From Linepithema humile (lineage: Eukaryota; Arthropoda; Insecta; Hymenoptera; Formicidae): 64,000 nucleotides of DNA. The stretch's first letter is position 1, and each line of letters opens with the position of its first letter. The stretch lies in the NCBI RefSeq assembly GCF_040581485.1, contig NC_090130.1:10292001-10356000 (forward strand). The letters run 5' to 3'. This document shows, piece by piece, positions 9,333 through 19,750 of this stretch. A program made the position numbers and the translations under genes. A model generated the notes under the pieces. That model ran no database searches. It saw only the letters and a program-made list of their open reading frames with translations, and was not told the origin of the DNA.

Positions 9333-11440
9333 ATGTTAAGATACCATGGGAAAAAACAATGTAGCCGATCTCCGATAGTAAAACGTCGTGAATATTTAAG
9401 AAATCAATGGACGAAAAAAAGTTTGATGAAAAAGCTTGTGTCTCCTGCAACGAATTTGGAAACTACATCATCTGTCTCTTTACCAATTACAGAAAACAAT
9501 ATAAATAACAATATAAGTTTAATCAAAATTAATACAAACTGTGAACAAATAAGTTTTGCAAATGACGATTCTGAGAACAATAGCAATGATGAATTTAATC
9601 TTCATTGCTATAGTGCATCTAGTAACGATAATGAAAGTGAAAATGAAATTGTAGAAAAACATAATCTCACTCAATTTCGTAATGAACTCGCTTCAATGTT
9701 TTTAAGTGCGAATATTAATCATTCTCAAGGCGATAAAATACTTGCAGTTTTACGCACTCATTTCTGTTTTCAACAATTACCTCGTTTAACAAAAACTTTG
9801 TTACAAACACCTCGTCAAATTGTACAAATAATTAAAATGGGACAAGGCGAATATTATCATATTGGTTTTCAGAAACAAATTATTAAAAAACTTCAAGTAC
9901 TTCCGTTTTCATATATACCAAATTATTTAGAAATTGATATTCATACAGATGGAATGTCCATTCATAACAGTAATCGAATACAATTATGACCAATACAATT
10001 TCGTATTGTAAATTTATTAAATGATAAACCAGCAATAATAGGAGTATATATGGGAGAAAAGAAGCCTTCTAATGCTATTGAATTTTTCAAGCATTTTGTA
10101 GAAGAATATCAAATTCTTATTAAATCTAATGGGATAGAGTTTAATGGAAAATATATTTCTATTTATATACGAGGATTTATTGCTGACGCTCCAACTCGAG
10201 CCTTTATTTTAAATCATCGCGGTCATAATTCTACAAATCCTTGTTCTAAATGTAAAGAGTTACAGGAAAATCATTTAAAAGAAGGATGACTTATAACAAT
10301 GAGCTTCGTACCGATATTGATTATCTAAATGCTATTGATAAAACCCATCACCTTCCTAATGATGAATCCGCTTTAAAATCTTTAGGATTTCATATGGTGA
10401 CTCGTGTACCATTTGAGTATATGCATCTCATCTGCCTTAGTGTGATAAAAAAATTTGTTAGTGCTATTATAGATCAGAAATACGCTTTTAAAAATTTGTC
10501 TAAATCAGATATACAAACAATATCTACTAGATTATTATTAATGCAATCATATTGTCCAACTGAATTCGCTCGTCGTCCACGGTGTCTTAAAGATTATGTA
10601 CATTTTAAAGCGACTGAATTTCGACAATTACTTTTGTATACTGGACCAATTGTTTTTTATGAGATTTTAGAAGAAGATACTTATTTACATTTTTTACTGA
10701 TTCATTCAGCATGTTGAGCTCTTTCAGTATCATGTCCTAGTCAAACGAATATCGATTATGCGGAAATTGTTTTAAAAACATATGTAGAAATTAGCGCTGA
10801 AATCTATGGAGAAGCTTTTGTAACATACAATGTACACGGTTTGCTGCATGTTACTCAAGACGTCAAAATTTTCGACAATTTACATTCATATTCAGCATTT
10901 CCTTTTGAAGATAACATGAGATTTTTTCGAAAATATTTACGGAAACCGCAACTTCTCCTCCAACAATTACATCGTCGGTTATCAGAACAACATAATTGTT
11001 CAACAAAAGAATTTAACGAATCACAAATTAAACCACTGTACAGACATACTGATGGACCATTAATGGAATTATTTAATTGTAAATTAGTGATACAATATAA
11101 AGGATTGCAATTTGAACATTTTCGATTAATAAGTAAAAATCGAGACAATTGCTTATAATTGAAGACAGGAGAAATTTGTGAAGTATTGAACATCATTAAC
11201 ATTTCAACTAATAATTTTTTACTTATTGTAAACAAATTTTTAACTGTTACTGATTTCTATAATATACTATAATATAATTCCTTACGGAATTTTGTCATCT
11301 TTTGTTGGAATTTATCATCTGAAATGGCGATTGTAAATTTGCAAGATATTTTTGCAAAGTGTTATAAAATGCCATATTGGAATAATGGAGAATTACAAGA
11401 CGGGATATACATTGCAGCGGCCTTATTATCAAATTATTAA
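9333..11440 (+). pseudogene. Decayed CACTA/EnSpm-like transposase
   Basis: Four frame segments (9333-9989, 10050-10289, 10286-10717, 10841-11158) read as one protein family. Recognisable blocks are IDIHTDGMSIH; GVYMGEKKPSNAIEFF; FIADAPTRAFI with a zinc-knuckle-like NPCSKCK; and PFEYMHLICLSVIKKF, with a faint C-terminal KCYKMPYW. These resemble the D-containing blocks of animal EnSpm/CACTA-like transposases; the family is by recall, without a search. Damage: TGA at 9987 where a Trp is expected, a frameshift near 10287, TGA near 10718 and TAA near 11156. The N-terminus is cut off by the LTR-like insertion ending at 9305. The multi-exon gene downstream looks like its companion. Confidence 0.7.
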
Positions 11441-11855
11441 AATTCCGTTTTACAAACCGTTTTAAATTCCGTTTTAAAAAAATGGTGAAATAACATTAAA
11501 AAAATTTTCACGCACATATATGTATATGTATAATATAATATATTGTGCAGACACAAAAATTTTAACATTGATATTTTTATTTCAGATTTTGAGAGCTAGA
11601 ATTTTTATTCGTAACATATTTAAGATTTTATAGGATTATTTATAAAATTTTATTATTAAATATTACTGAAAGAAATATGATAAGGTACAAATATATAATA
11701 ACAAATATAATTATATATAAAATTTATAAAAATAAATACAATTGACGAATAAAAATCTGTACTTTTAATTCCCATAAAATAATGGTAATATATAATCTTT
11801 TTACAGAAATACTTGTTTATCTTTCAATGAACCATTTGAAAATTGCCACATAAAT
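11441..11855. other. Gene-free AT-rich interval between the transposase and its companion
   Basis: No supported frame. It probably holds the 3' end of the transposase gene and the 5' region of the next gene. Confidence 0.5.
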
Positions 11856-12590
11856 ATGAACAATGCTACAATACCAAATTTATCCACAAATTTATCTGCA
11901 AGTCCTGCATTTTCTGTTTCCCCGTCAACAGAACAATCAACATCTAATTTATTTAATTACTCAAATATTTCTCAACAAAGTAATCAAAATATAACATCTT
12001 ACACTGAACTTCAGAATATTAATAATACAACTTCTGCTACATGTTTAAACTTTGAAACAAAAGTACTTGAAGAATTAAAATTGTTACGGTGAGTTTAATT
12101 ATATTTTTTGCATTACATAAATAAAATATAATAATTTGTTAATATTAATTTTTTTAGAGATTTAAATGCAGATATTTTAAAACGACTCGATAGTCTTGAA
12201 AACAAAATGGATGCAAACAATTTCAGACAAGAAAGCATTTTTGAATCTCCAATAGGTTTTTCACTTGATAACATGGAAAATTTCGAAGCTTTCGAAAATG
12301 ATGATGTTGGGTTTTATTCGACGGGAAAGGAAAGATCACACTAACTATGCTTTCACCTTTATTGCACGAGACCATAACACACACTGAAAAATAAAAGAAG
12401 TTCTAATACGCGACGTTTTTACATGCGCCGTTAGCGTGATATAATATAACTAGAAAACGTTTGGTCGGTAATACGTAATGAAGTGGGTTGATTTCCTTAC
12501 AGATGACTTAAATCATAACATTTTTGTAAGTAAAATAATAAATTATATATATATATATATATTTATATATACAAATGTATTATATAATAA

Positions 12591-12641
<51 letters not shown>

Positions 12642-13338
12642 ATTTAACATGTAGAAATGTAATACTTAATTTCTTTAACATAACAGCAACAACATTTGGA
12701 ATTTATCGGAGGACAGAATTTAAGAGAGGCGTTGAATAAATTTATCCGAGCAGCAATGACAAATATTTTAGCTGAAAATTTTTCATGAACTGGAAAAAAA
12801 AGTGCAAATGGCATTGCAAAATCAGCTTTATGCAAAACTAAATTAATGACTATTTTCTACAGTAAAAATTTTTATAATAATTATTTTTATTTTATCATTA
12901 TGGATAATATTTTGTGTATAGAATTTTAATATTATGTAATTATATATATTAAAATATGTGTAATATTACAGTATGGGTTTATTTGTGTCACATGTCCCAG
13001 CATGTTCCTACTCACTCTAATATGCTCCAATCTATAAGTATTACGTTACGAATACTATAATTTGAAGCGTATTGGAGCGAGTTGAAGCATGCGACGCGAA
13101 CAAACCTTATGTGTGTGTAATCTTAATGTTTTTTATTTATATATTTATTAAAATTGTAGATGCTGCCAAGAATATTCCTCATGTAAAGAAATTTACAAGA
13201 CAAGAATTTGTCAGAGATATAACTAAGGTTCTACGATCTTATAAACAAACTTCTAGAAATGCTCGTCTGGGAACAAATCGAGGAATTCGTCGAAGAATTG
13301 AGGAAGAAGAGAGAATAAATTTCCCGGATGATGATTAA
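11856..13338 (+). pseudogene. DUF4806-like companion gene of the transposon, disrupted
   Basis: The exon chain is visible by splice signals. Exon 11856-12088 (Ser/Asn-rich leader) has donor GTGAGT, and exon 12158 to about 12312 continues in phase (ADILKRLDSLENKMDAN, a short coiled coil, then SPIGFSLDNMENFEAFEND). A small piece lies near 12503-12521. An exon at about 12688-12840 contains a GGxNLREAL block, and a last exon from 13160 has a basic C-terminus. The motif order matches DUF4806 proteins common in ant genomes, from memory. An in-frame TGA at 12786-12788 sits where the family has Trp, and about 170 bases near 12313-12490 look inserted, so this copy is dead. A DNA-binding role is inference from context. 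Confidence 0.55.
12545..12635. repeat. (AT)n microsatellites
   Basis: Two AT dinucleotide runs separated by about 35 bases, in an intron-like part of the companion pseudogene. Confidence 0.9.
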
Positions 13339-13695
13339 GCAAAATTATAAAAACGCTAAAAATAATTCACCTTGTTTTTGTTCGTAATACATATAAATAT
13401 TATAAATATATTACAAATGTTTAGTATTATACTTAATCTACTTGATATATATAATTGAATTGATAATACTTAATTGATAGTTGGTTCTTTAGTTTCTGTT
13501 TATTATCAATTTTTATAATCGTTTAATAAATATTGTGTTTCACAGTTAATAATACATAAATTGTATGAATTTTTATCCGTCTCTTTTATAAAATTATTAT
13601 TAAAATTATTAAAAAAAATTATTAATTAATTTAACGCAAATAAATTTCTTTATATTAACAGATTAATACAACATATATGTATTTTTATTATTATA
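13339..13695. other. Gene-free AT-rich spacer
   Basis: No coding frame or repeat seen. It ends at the TA target site (13694-13695) of the Tc1 element. Confidence 0.5.
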
Positions 13696-14240
13696 CACTC
13701 ACCCGAAAAAAAAGCGGTACACTGAAAATGTGGGAAAAATTCATCAAATTTCAACTGACGATAACTTCGTAAATAATAAAGATAGAAAGTTCTATAAAAT
13801 ATGGAAATGAAGCTAAAAATCTCTACTTTAAGAATCAATTTATTTCAATGTTGCAAAATAAATTTATTGAAAATGGCGGATGACAAAGCGCGAGCATGCA
13901 AAATTGAAAAATAATGGTTCGAGTTTGCGACGGTGCACGGTATAAACAAAAAATTGTAGCTTATTGGGATCAAAAGCGTACGAAAGTACAGAGTCTCCTC
14001 TTTAAAATGCTTTTTTATGCATCTTGATACGATGATTTTTCGCCGAGAGATTCGCATTTGAAGAAAAAGGCAGATTCTTACTTCAAATGCGAATCTCTCA
14101 GCGAAAAATCATCGTATCGAGATGCATAAAAAAGCATTTTAAAGAGGAGACTCTGTACTTTCGTACGCTTTTGATCCCAATAAGCTACAATTTTTTGTTT
14201 ATACCGTGCACCGTCGCAAACTCGAACCATTATTTTTCAA
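13696..14240 (+). repeat. Left TIR, itself a hairpin
   Basis: About 368 bases (13696-14063) run to ATTCGCATTTGAAG, then an 18-base spacer, then an inverted copy of the inner roughly 160 bases (14083-14240). The arm can therefore fold on itself as well as pair with the right TIR. Confidence 0.8.
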
Positions 14241-14443
14241 TCAATTGTTTTGCATCCGAAGGAGATGTCTGCAGATCTTTTGTGATTTCTCCGCCCTGAC
14301 TTTTTGTTTATGCTCGACCGCACATTGCGAGAAGAGTGCTTGATTTCTCTTGATCTTTTTCTTTCGAGACGCGTTACTTATTCGTACGACTTCGTCAAAG
14401 TAAACAATAATTAATCTTTTCGCATTGAAATTATTGGTCAATT

Positions 14444-15463
14444 ATGGCGACGATAAGTCCTGAAAAAGCTGCTCAAGTTGTAGCGTTAATTGAAGATGGG
14501 AGAAGTCGAAGGTACGTTGCTGAGGCACTTGATTTATCAGTGTCAACCGTGCAACGTGCTTATGCTAGGTACTTGGAGACTAATTCTGTCCAAAGAAGAC
14601 CTGGTTCGGGACGTCCTCGTTGTACGAATGAAAACGATGACCGATTTATTGTTTTAAATTCATTAAGAGACAGACATCGAACGGCTGTTCAAATTCGAAA
14701 CAATTTAAGAGATGTCCGCGAATGTAATGTATCCGTTGACACTATTCGAAACAGATTAGCGGAACACGGTCTTTTTCCGCGCAGGCCAGCAAATGTACCT
14801 TCGCTTATGCGTCGCCATCGCGTAACTCGACTCAATTTTGCTGTCGAGCATGCAGGCTGGACATATGCAGAATGGAGTACCGTTCTTTTTAGCGACGAAT
14901 CTCGTTTTTGTCTGTATTCTTCAGACGGACGAGAACGAGTATACCGTCGCGTTGGAGAACGATTTGCAGACTGTACTGTAAGTGAGAGGTCTAGCTATAA
15001 TGGTGGCTCTGTAATGGTTTGGGCAGGAATTTCTGCAAATGCTCACACAGATCTCCACTTTTTTGACGCAAACATGAACGCAGATGTATACGTGGAAGAC
15101 GTACTCATACAGTACGTTGTTCCGTATGCGCACTTCATCGGAGAGGACTTTTTGTTTATGCAAGACAATGCTCGACCGCACGTTGCGAGAAAAGTGCTTG
15201 ATTTCTGCGATGAAGTTGGCATAAATCGACACGAATGGCCAGCAATGAGTCCAGATTTAAATCCCATTGAACACCTATGGGACAATATTAACAGAAAAGT
15301 ACGAAATCATATACCTGCTCCTCAGTCATTGCCAGAACTTCGAAGAGTTCTTGAAATAGAGTGGAATGACATTACGCAGACTGAAATTAGAACACTAATA
15401 AGAAGTATGCCTCGTCGCATGAATGAGGTAATACGCGCACGAGGAGGTCATACCCATTATTAA
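14444..15463 (+). CDS. Tc1-like transposase, DD34E, apparently intact
   Basis: 339 codons, typical of the family, starting MATISPEKAAQVVAL and ending in a natural TAA. An N-terminal helix-turn-helix (about residues 5-50, with RRYVAEALDLSVSTVQRAY) is followed by a GRP-type basic linker (RRPGSGRPR) and a second helix-turn-helix (about 75-110). The catalytic domain has VLFSDESRF, FMQDNARPH and SPDLNPIEHLWD. Exactly 34 residues separate the second Asp from the Glu, giving DD34E. The protein cuts at the TIR ends and inserts into TA. There are no stops or frameshifts, and both TIRs are present. Opposite-strand frames over it are shadows. Confidence 0.95.
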   Translation: MATISPEKAAQVVALIEDGRSRRYVAEALDLSVSTVQRAYARYLETNSVQRRPGSGRPRCTNENDDRFIVLNSLRDRHRTAVQIRNNLRDVRECNVSVDTIRNRLAEHGLFPRRPANVPSLMRRHRVTRLNFAVEHAGWTYAEWSTVLFSDESRFCLYSSDGRERVYRRVGERFADCTVSERSSYNGGSVMVWAGISANAHTDLHFFDANMNADVYVEDVLIQYVVPYAHFIGEDFLFMQDNARPHVARKVLDFCDEVGINRHEWPAMSPDLNPIEHLWDNINRKVRNHIPAPQSLPELRRVLEIEWNDITQTEIRTLIRSMPRRMNEVIRARGGHTHY

Positions 15464-15569
15464 TTTACGCGCGCGACACACAATTGTACACGCACCACCG
15501 GGAGGGTTTGGAGTCGTAAAATATCGTGGATCTAACGAGCCATGAGGTCCTTATCCCAGTGGTGCACGC

Positions 15570-15690
15570 GCACACACACGCATGCACGCGCACGCAGGCA
15601 CGCACGCACGCGCACGCACACACACATACACACACACGGACGCACGGACACACGCACGCACACACACACACACACACACATACACACGTG
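15570..15690. repeat. CA-rich microsatellite in the Tc1 element
   Basis: Mixed CACA/CGCA dinucleotide tract, which creates several spurious long frames on both strands. Confidence 0.9.
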
Positions 15691-16009
15691 CCAACATGTG
15701 CACACGGGATCAGATTTCTGTCACGTCCACGCCGTTGATCCTGGGTAACGCCAAGAGCAGAATTGACACTTATAACTGTAAGGAGAGTTTGGAATTTTAA
15801 AATACCGCGGAGCTGATAACCACAGAATTCTTATTCTTGCAATTCGGTCTGGTTCAAAATTGAATATCTCGGCACGTAATACAGCTAGCAGGATTTTTTA
15901 AAAACCATTTTAAAAGTTTGGATGTCTAGTGTTCGAAAATTCATAACGCAATAATGTGTGATAACTTTCTCCAAAATGGCGGATGACAAAGCAAAAGCAT
16001 GCGAAACTG

Positions 16010-16554
16010 AAAAATAATCTGCTCGAGTTTTGAGACGGTGCACGGTATAAACAAAAAATGTGTAGCTTATTGGGATCAAAAGCGCACGAAAGTACAGAGT
16101 CTCCTCTTTAAAATGCTTTTTTATGCATCTTGATACGATGATTTTTCGCCGAGAGATTCGCATTTGAAGTAAGAATCTGCCTTTTTCTTCAAATGCGAAT
16201 CTCTCGGCGAAAAATCATCGTATCAAGATGCATAAAAAAGCATTTTAAAGAGGAGACTCTGTACTTTCGTACGCTTTTGATCCCAATAAGCTACAATTTT
16301 TTGTTTATACTGTGCACCGTCGCAAACTCGAACCATTATTTTTCAATTTTGCATGCTCGCGCTTTGTCATCCGCCATTTTCAATAAATTTATTTTGCAAC
16401 ATTGAAATAAATTGATTCTTAAAGTAGAGATTTTTAGCTTCATTTCCATATTTTATAGAACTTTCTATCTTTATTATTTACGAAGTTATCGTCAGTTGAA
16501 ATTTGATGAATTTTTCCCACATTTTCAGTGTACCGCTTTTTTTTCGGGTGAGTG
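16010..16554 (-). repeat. Right TIR, itself a hairpin
   Basis: Mirror image of 13696-14240: an outer arm (16188-16554), a GTAAGAATCTGCC spacer and an inner inverted part (about 16010-16170). Inner parts of left and right TIRs differ at several positions while the outer arms are nearly identical. Confidence 0.8.
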
Positions 16555-16689
16555 TAGATACTTATAAAAATTTTATTGTTATACTTATATACTTATTGTA
16601 TTGTGTGGTTTGTTTATGTTTTATCGAATATGGTATAAGGCCATTTAACCTTTTTTTTCGCAATTAAAATTCTATTGTGTGGCTGTATG

Positions 16690-17470
16690 ATGTATGTCAT
16701 ACACCTGGTCACACTAATGCCTTAACACAAACTTGCACGGGTATCAAGGCATATCGAGTCGGCGTGTTCCGATTCTACATATTTTTACATCATGACTGTG
16801 ATTATGAACACAGCGGCAAAGCTGTTTTGACTATTTCAATACAACTGGAGCAATTGACAAATAAAGGTAAATGTTTATAATATTTATATTTATATCAATA
16901 TTTATTGATGGTGGAAAACAAGTTAATATATATACTAAATGATGAAGAAAAGAGTAATTATTTATCAAAATAAGAGAAACTTATATAAAGCAATTAACAG
17001 ATTTGAAAGTATTAGCATGATAATAAGAAAAAAGTAAGTAATATTTTGATTTAATAATATTATCTGTGATTTATTTAAACGAATATTTTTACTTACATGA
17101 GAAGTTTCTAAAGTTTCAGCAAATTCTTTGACTACACCACAATCACATGCTATACTTTCAAATCTGTTAATTGCTTTATATAAGTTCCTATTATTTTGAT
17201 AAATAATTACACTTTTCTTTATCATTTAGTATATATATTGCTCGTTTTTCACCAATAATAAATATTCATATAAATATAAATATTATAAATATTAACCTTT
17301 ACTTGCCAATTGCTCCGGTTGCTTTAAAACAGCCAAAACAGCATTGCCGCTATGTTCATAACCAGTCATGATGTAAAAATATGTAGAGTCGGAACACACC
17401 GACTCGATATGCCTTGACACCCGTGCAAGTTCATGTGTTAAGGTTTGTTCTGTGACCAGGTGTACACCTG
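16690..17470. repeat. Inverted duplication upstream of the P450 fragment
   Basis: Bases about 16690-16905 are a reverse-complement copy of about 17255-17470, with a roughly 350-base AT-rich spacer. Shared strings include CAAGGCATATCGAGTCGG and its complement. Each arm has a short open frame with a conserved YEHSG motif (16677-16880 plus, 17292-17510 minus), so the arms may hold an unrecognised exon. A GT follows the frame in both arms. Confidence 0.7.
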
Positions 17471-17564
17471 GCAAATCTTGCAAGTCTCGCGTGCATTCGC
17501 GATCTGACAATATTTAGTTAAGACAACTGTCGCATGACTGTTTGCGAGACGTCTCGTCGTCATC

Positions 17565-18005
17565 ATGGAAACTTGGATATTATTGTCTATCTTAGCTGGC
17601 ACCATCGCTATATACCACTGTTTCTTTAAGGGTTTAAACTTTTTCAAGAAACATGGAATTCTTCACATACCACCGTGGCCTGTTTTGGGTAACGTGGGAC
17701 CAGTTTTTCTCCGCCAATTGTCAATGGTCGAACTCGTTAGAAAAATCTATAATATAAATCAAGACGCCAAATATGTTGGTTTCTTCGACAGCACGAATCT
17801 AGTAGTGATTTGCGATCTAGATATCATCAAGTTCATCAGCGTGAAAAATTTTGAGATGTTTCCCGATCATCGCAACTTTATAGCTGAAGATAGTGAACCT
17901 CTAATTGCCAAAACTCTTTTTTTACTTCACAGTGAAAAATGGCGAAACGTGAGAACATTATTGAGTCCAGCTTTTACATCTAGTAAAATGAAAGTTATGT
18001 TCACT
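17565..18005 (+). pseudogene. CYP9-type cytochrome P450, first exon only
   Basis: Starts METWILLSILAGTIAIYHC, a hydrophobic membrane anchor, then a proline hinge (HIPPWPVLGN) and the N-terminal P450 fold (KYVGFFDS, FEMFPDHRNF, EKWRNVRTLLSPAFTSSKM, the helix-C region). These match insect CYP9 (clan 3) by recall; such enzymes are ER-bound monooxygenases acting on xenobiotics or endogenous lipids. The frame is intact up to the helix-C end, but at about 18006 it runs into an inverted copy of its own beginning. No heme-binding Cys exon follows, so this cannot make an enzyme. Confidence 0.8.
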
Positions 18006-18345
18006 ACTAGATTCGTGCTGTCGAAGAAACCAACATATTTGGCGTCTTGATTTATATTATAAATTTTTCTAACTAGTACGACCATTGACAATTGGCGGAG
18101 AAAAACTGGTCCCATGTTACCCAAAACAAGCCACGGTGGTATGTAAAGAATTTCATGTTTCTTGAAAAAGTTTATACCCTTAAAGAAACAGTGGTATATA
18201 GCGATGGTGCCAGCTAAGATAGACAATAATATTCAAGTTTCCATGATGACGACGAGACGTCTCGCAAACAGTCATGCGACAGTTGTCTTAACTGTGTAAA
18301 TATTGTCAGATCGCAAATGCACGCAAGACTTGCTCCTGCAAGGAT
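18006..18345 (-). repeat. Inverted partial copy of the P450 first exon and its upstream DNA
   Basis: Reverse complement of about 17466-17803 with only scattered differences. It includes the start codon region and the GACGAGACGTCTCGCAAACA sequence upstream of it. The spacer between arms is about 200 bases. On the minus strand it again encodes the membrane anchor and hinge, then ends abruptly. Confidence 0.9.
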
Positions 18346-18798
18346 TTGCTTCCTTTTATATGCTTGAATGGACATCTCGATTTACATAAAGAGGGGAGTA
18401 TCTAAACCTCACGCAATTACGAAAAGTATAATTATAAATTATAATGATTTATACCGTCGAAATAAACTGGTATAATAAACCGGTATAATAAATCCTGCAA
18501 TCGGAGAAACAGCATTTTCTAGGACATCGAGCGGTAGCGAGGGAATAAAAAGTCGTCTCGGGAATCGACTCGAAATGAGCAATTAATTCCAAGCACTGCC
18601 TTGGAGAATAAAAACATGTTTTAGGATGCAATAATTTTGGTCCACCTATAAATTTAAGTAGCATTAAGAGGATGCTGGAGTGAAAGCCGGATTCCGACGT
18701 GAAAGCGTCATCATTGCGGTGATACTAAAAGTAAAAATTACATTATCGGCGACATATACGCCGCGTAGGTCCGTGTGTACGCATTTGTTGTAGTAACT
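18346..18798. other. Gene-free interval
   Basis: No supported gene. A short string near 18555 (AATGAGCAATTAATTCCAAG) recurs in altered form near 22335, so part of it is repeat-derived. Confidence 0.5.
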
Positions 18799-18968
18799 TC
18801 TACAACGCCAGCACACGATAGACCGCCTCTGGCTATTCTATTTCTACATCGCCAGCTCACGAGAGACCGCCTGTGGCTTTTTTAATTCTACGTCGCCAGG
18901 ATACGTTAGATCGCCTCTGGCTTTTCTATTTCTACATCACCAGCACACGTTAGATCGCCTTTGGCTTG
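18799..18968 (+). repeat. Four-copy 44-base tandem repeat
   Basis: Four copies with a 44-base period, each containing TCTACATCGCCAGC, then a variable ACGTTAGATCG or ACGATAGACCG, then CCTCTGGCTTTTCT. Copies differ by several substitutions, so the array is old. Confidence 0.85.
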
Positions 18969-19661
18969 TCTTATCCTTTATTGTAAAATACTTTTATTAC
19001 GTCATGTGCTTTATATATATATTTTGTATATTATGTACTCCATATTATCTATATTCATATCAAAATATCTATATAAAAAATTAATACCATTTTGTATACT
19101 GTTTTTACAAGAAATGTATATGATATGCGCTGCGCGTGAACTTGGCGCGAGACACTACCGTGTCTCTTGATATGCCACATTTTTTATTTTTAAAGCATAA
19201 AATATAAAGATATTTTTAATTTCTTGTGTCTATCATTTGTAAAAAAATCTTGATAAAAGAAACAATATTAATTTTGCGACTTGCAATAATCTGTTTTGAT
19301 ATATGCTTCTTTTAAATACTTAAAATTAGCTTTATTTTATGTGTTTAACTTGGCATTTAAAATACATATTAAAATTGAAAATATATTTCTGTTACAGTAG
19401 AGAAGAAACATTGTGTTTTATAACAGAGAGAAATGACAAAATATAATATTATCTAAAGTACAGTTCAATAAAAACTGTTAAAATTGAACATTATATATAA
19501 TAACATATATTATAACATATTTCTTTTCTACTGTAATAGAAATAAATTTTATATTTTGATGTGTATTTTAGATACCAAAGTAAACGCATAAAATAAGGCT
19601 AACTGTAAGTGCTAATAATAAGGCTAATAAGGCTAATAAGGCTAAATAATAAGGCTAATTG
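18969..19661. other. Gene-free AT-rich interval
   Basis: Nothing supported apart from a small AAGGCTAAT tandem repeat near 19595-19665. Confidence 0.5.
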
Positions 19662-19744
19662 TAAAATGGTAGAGGACTTTTCGGTTCAGTTTGGTCTGCT
19701 CTACCGGCATACGGCCGCTGTGTCAAAATTTTTGGGACACCCTG
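19662..19744. mobile_element. Terminal fragment of a mariner-like MITE
   Basis: Ends GGGACACCCTG followed by TA, and contains GAGGACTTTTCGGTTCAG, which resembles the arm of the complete element at 31868-32338. Only one end is present. Confidence 0.5.
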
Positions 19745-19750
19745 TATATT

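Larger units (their letters stand above)
13696..16554 (+). mobile_element. Complete Tc1-like transposon with TA target duplication
   Basis: The ends are perfect inverted repeats starting CACTCACCCGAAAAAAAAGC, with TA on each side (13694-13695 and 16555-16556). About 545 bases at each end are inverted copies of each other, and an uninterrupted transposase lies between. All parts needed for an autonomous IS630-Tc1-mariner element are therefore visible. The interior also holds a CA-rich tract at 15570-15690. Confidence 0.9.

Noticed and set aside
15465..15800. Several overlapping long frames on both strands
   Set aside because: They are translations of a CA/GC dinucleotide tract (Cys-Val or His-Thr repeats).
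13845..16405. Similar 70-90 codon frames near both ends of the Tc1 element
   Set aside because: They are translations of the TIRs and their internal hairpins.
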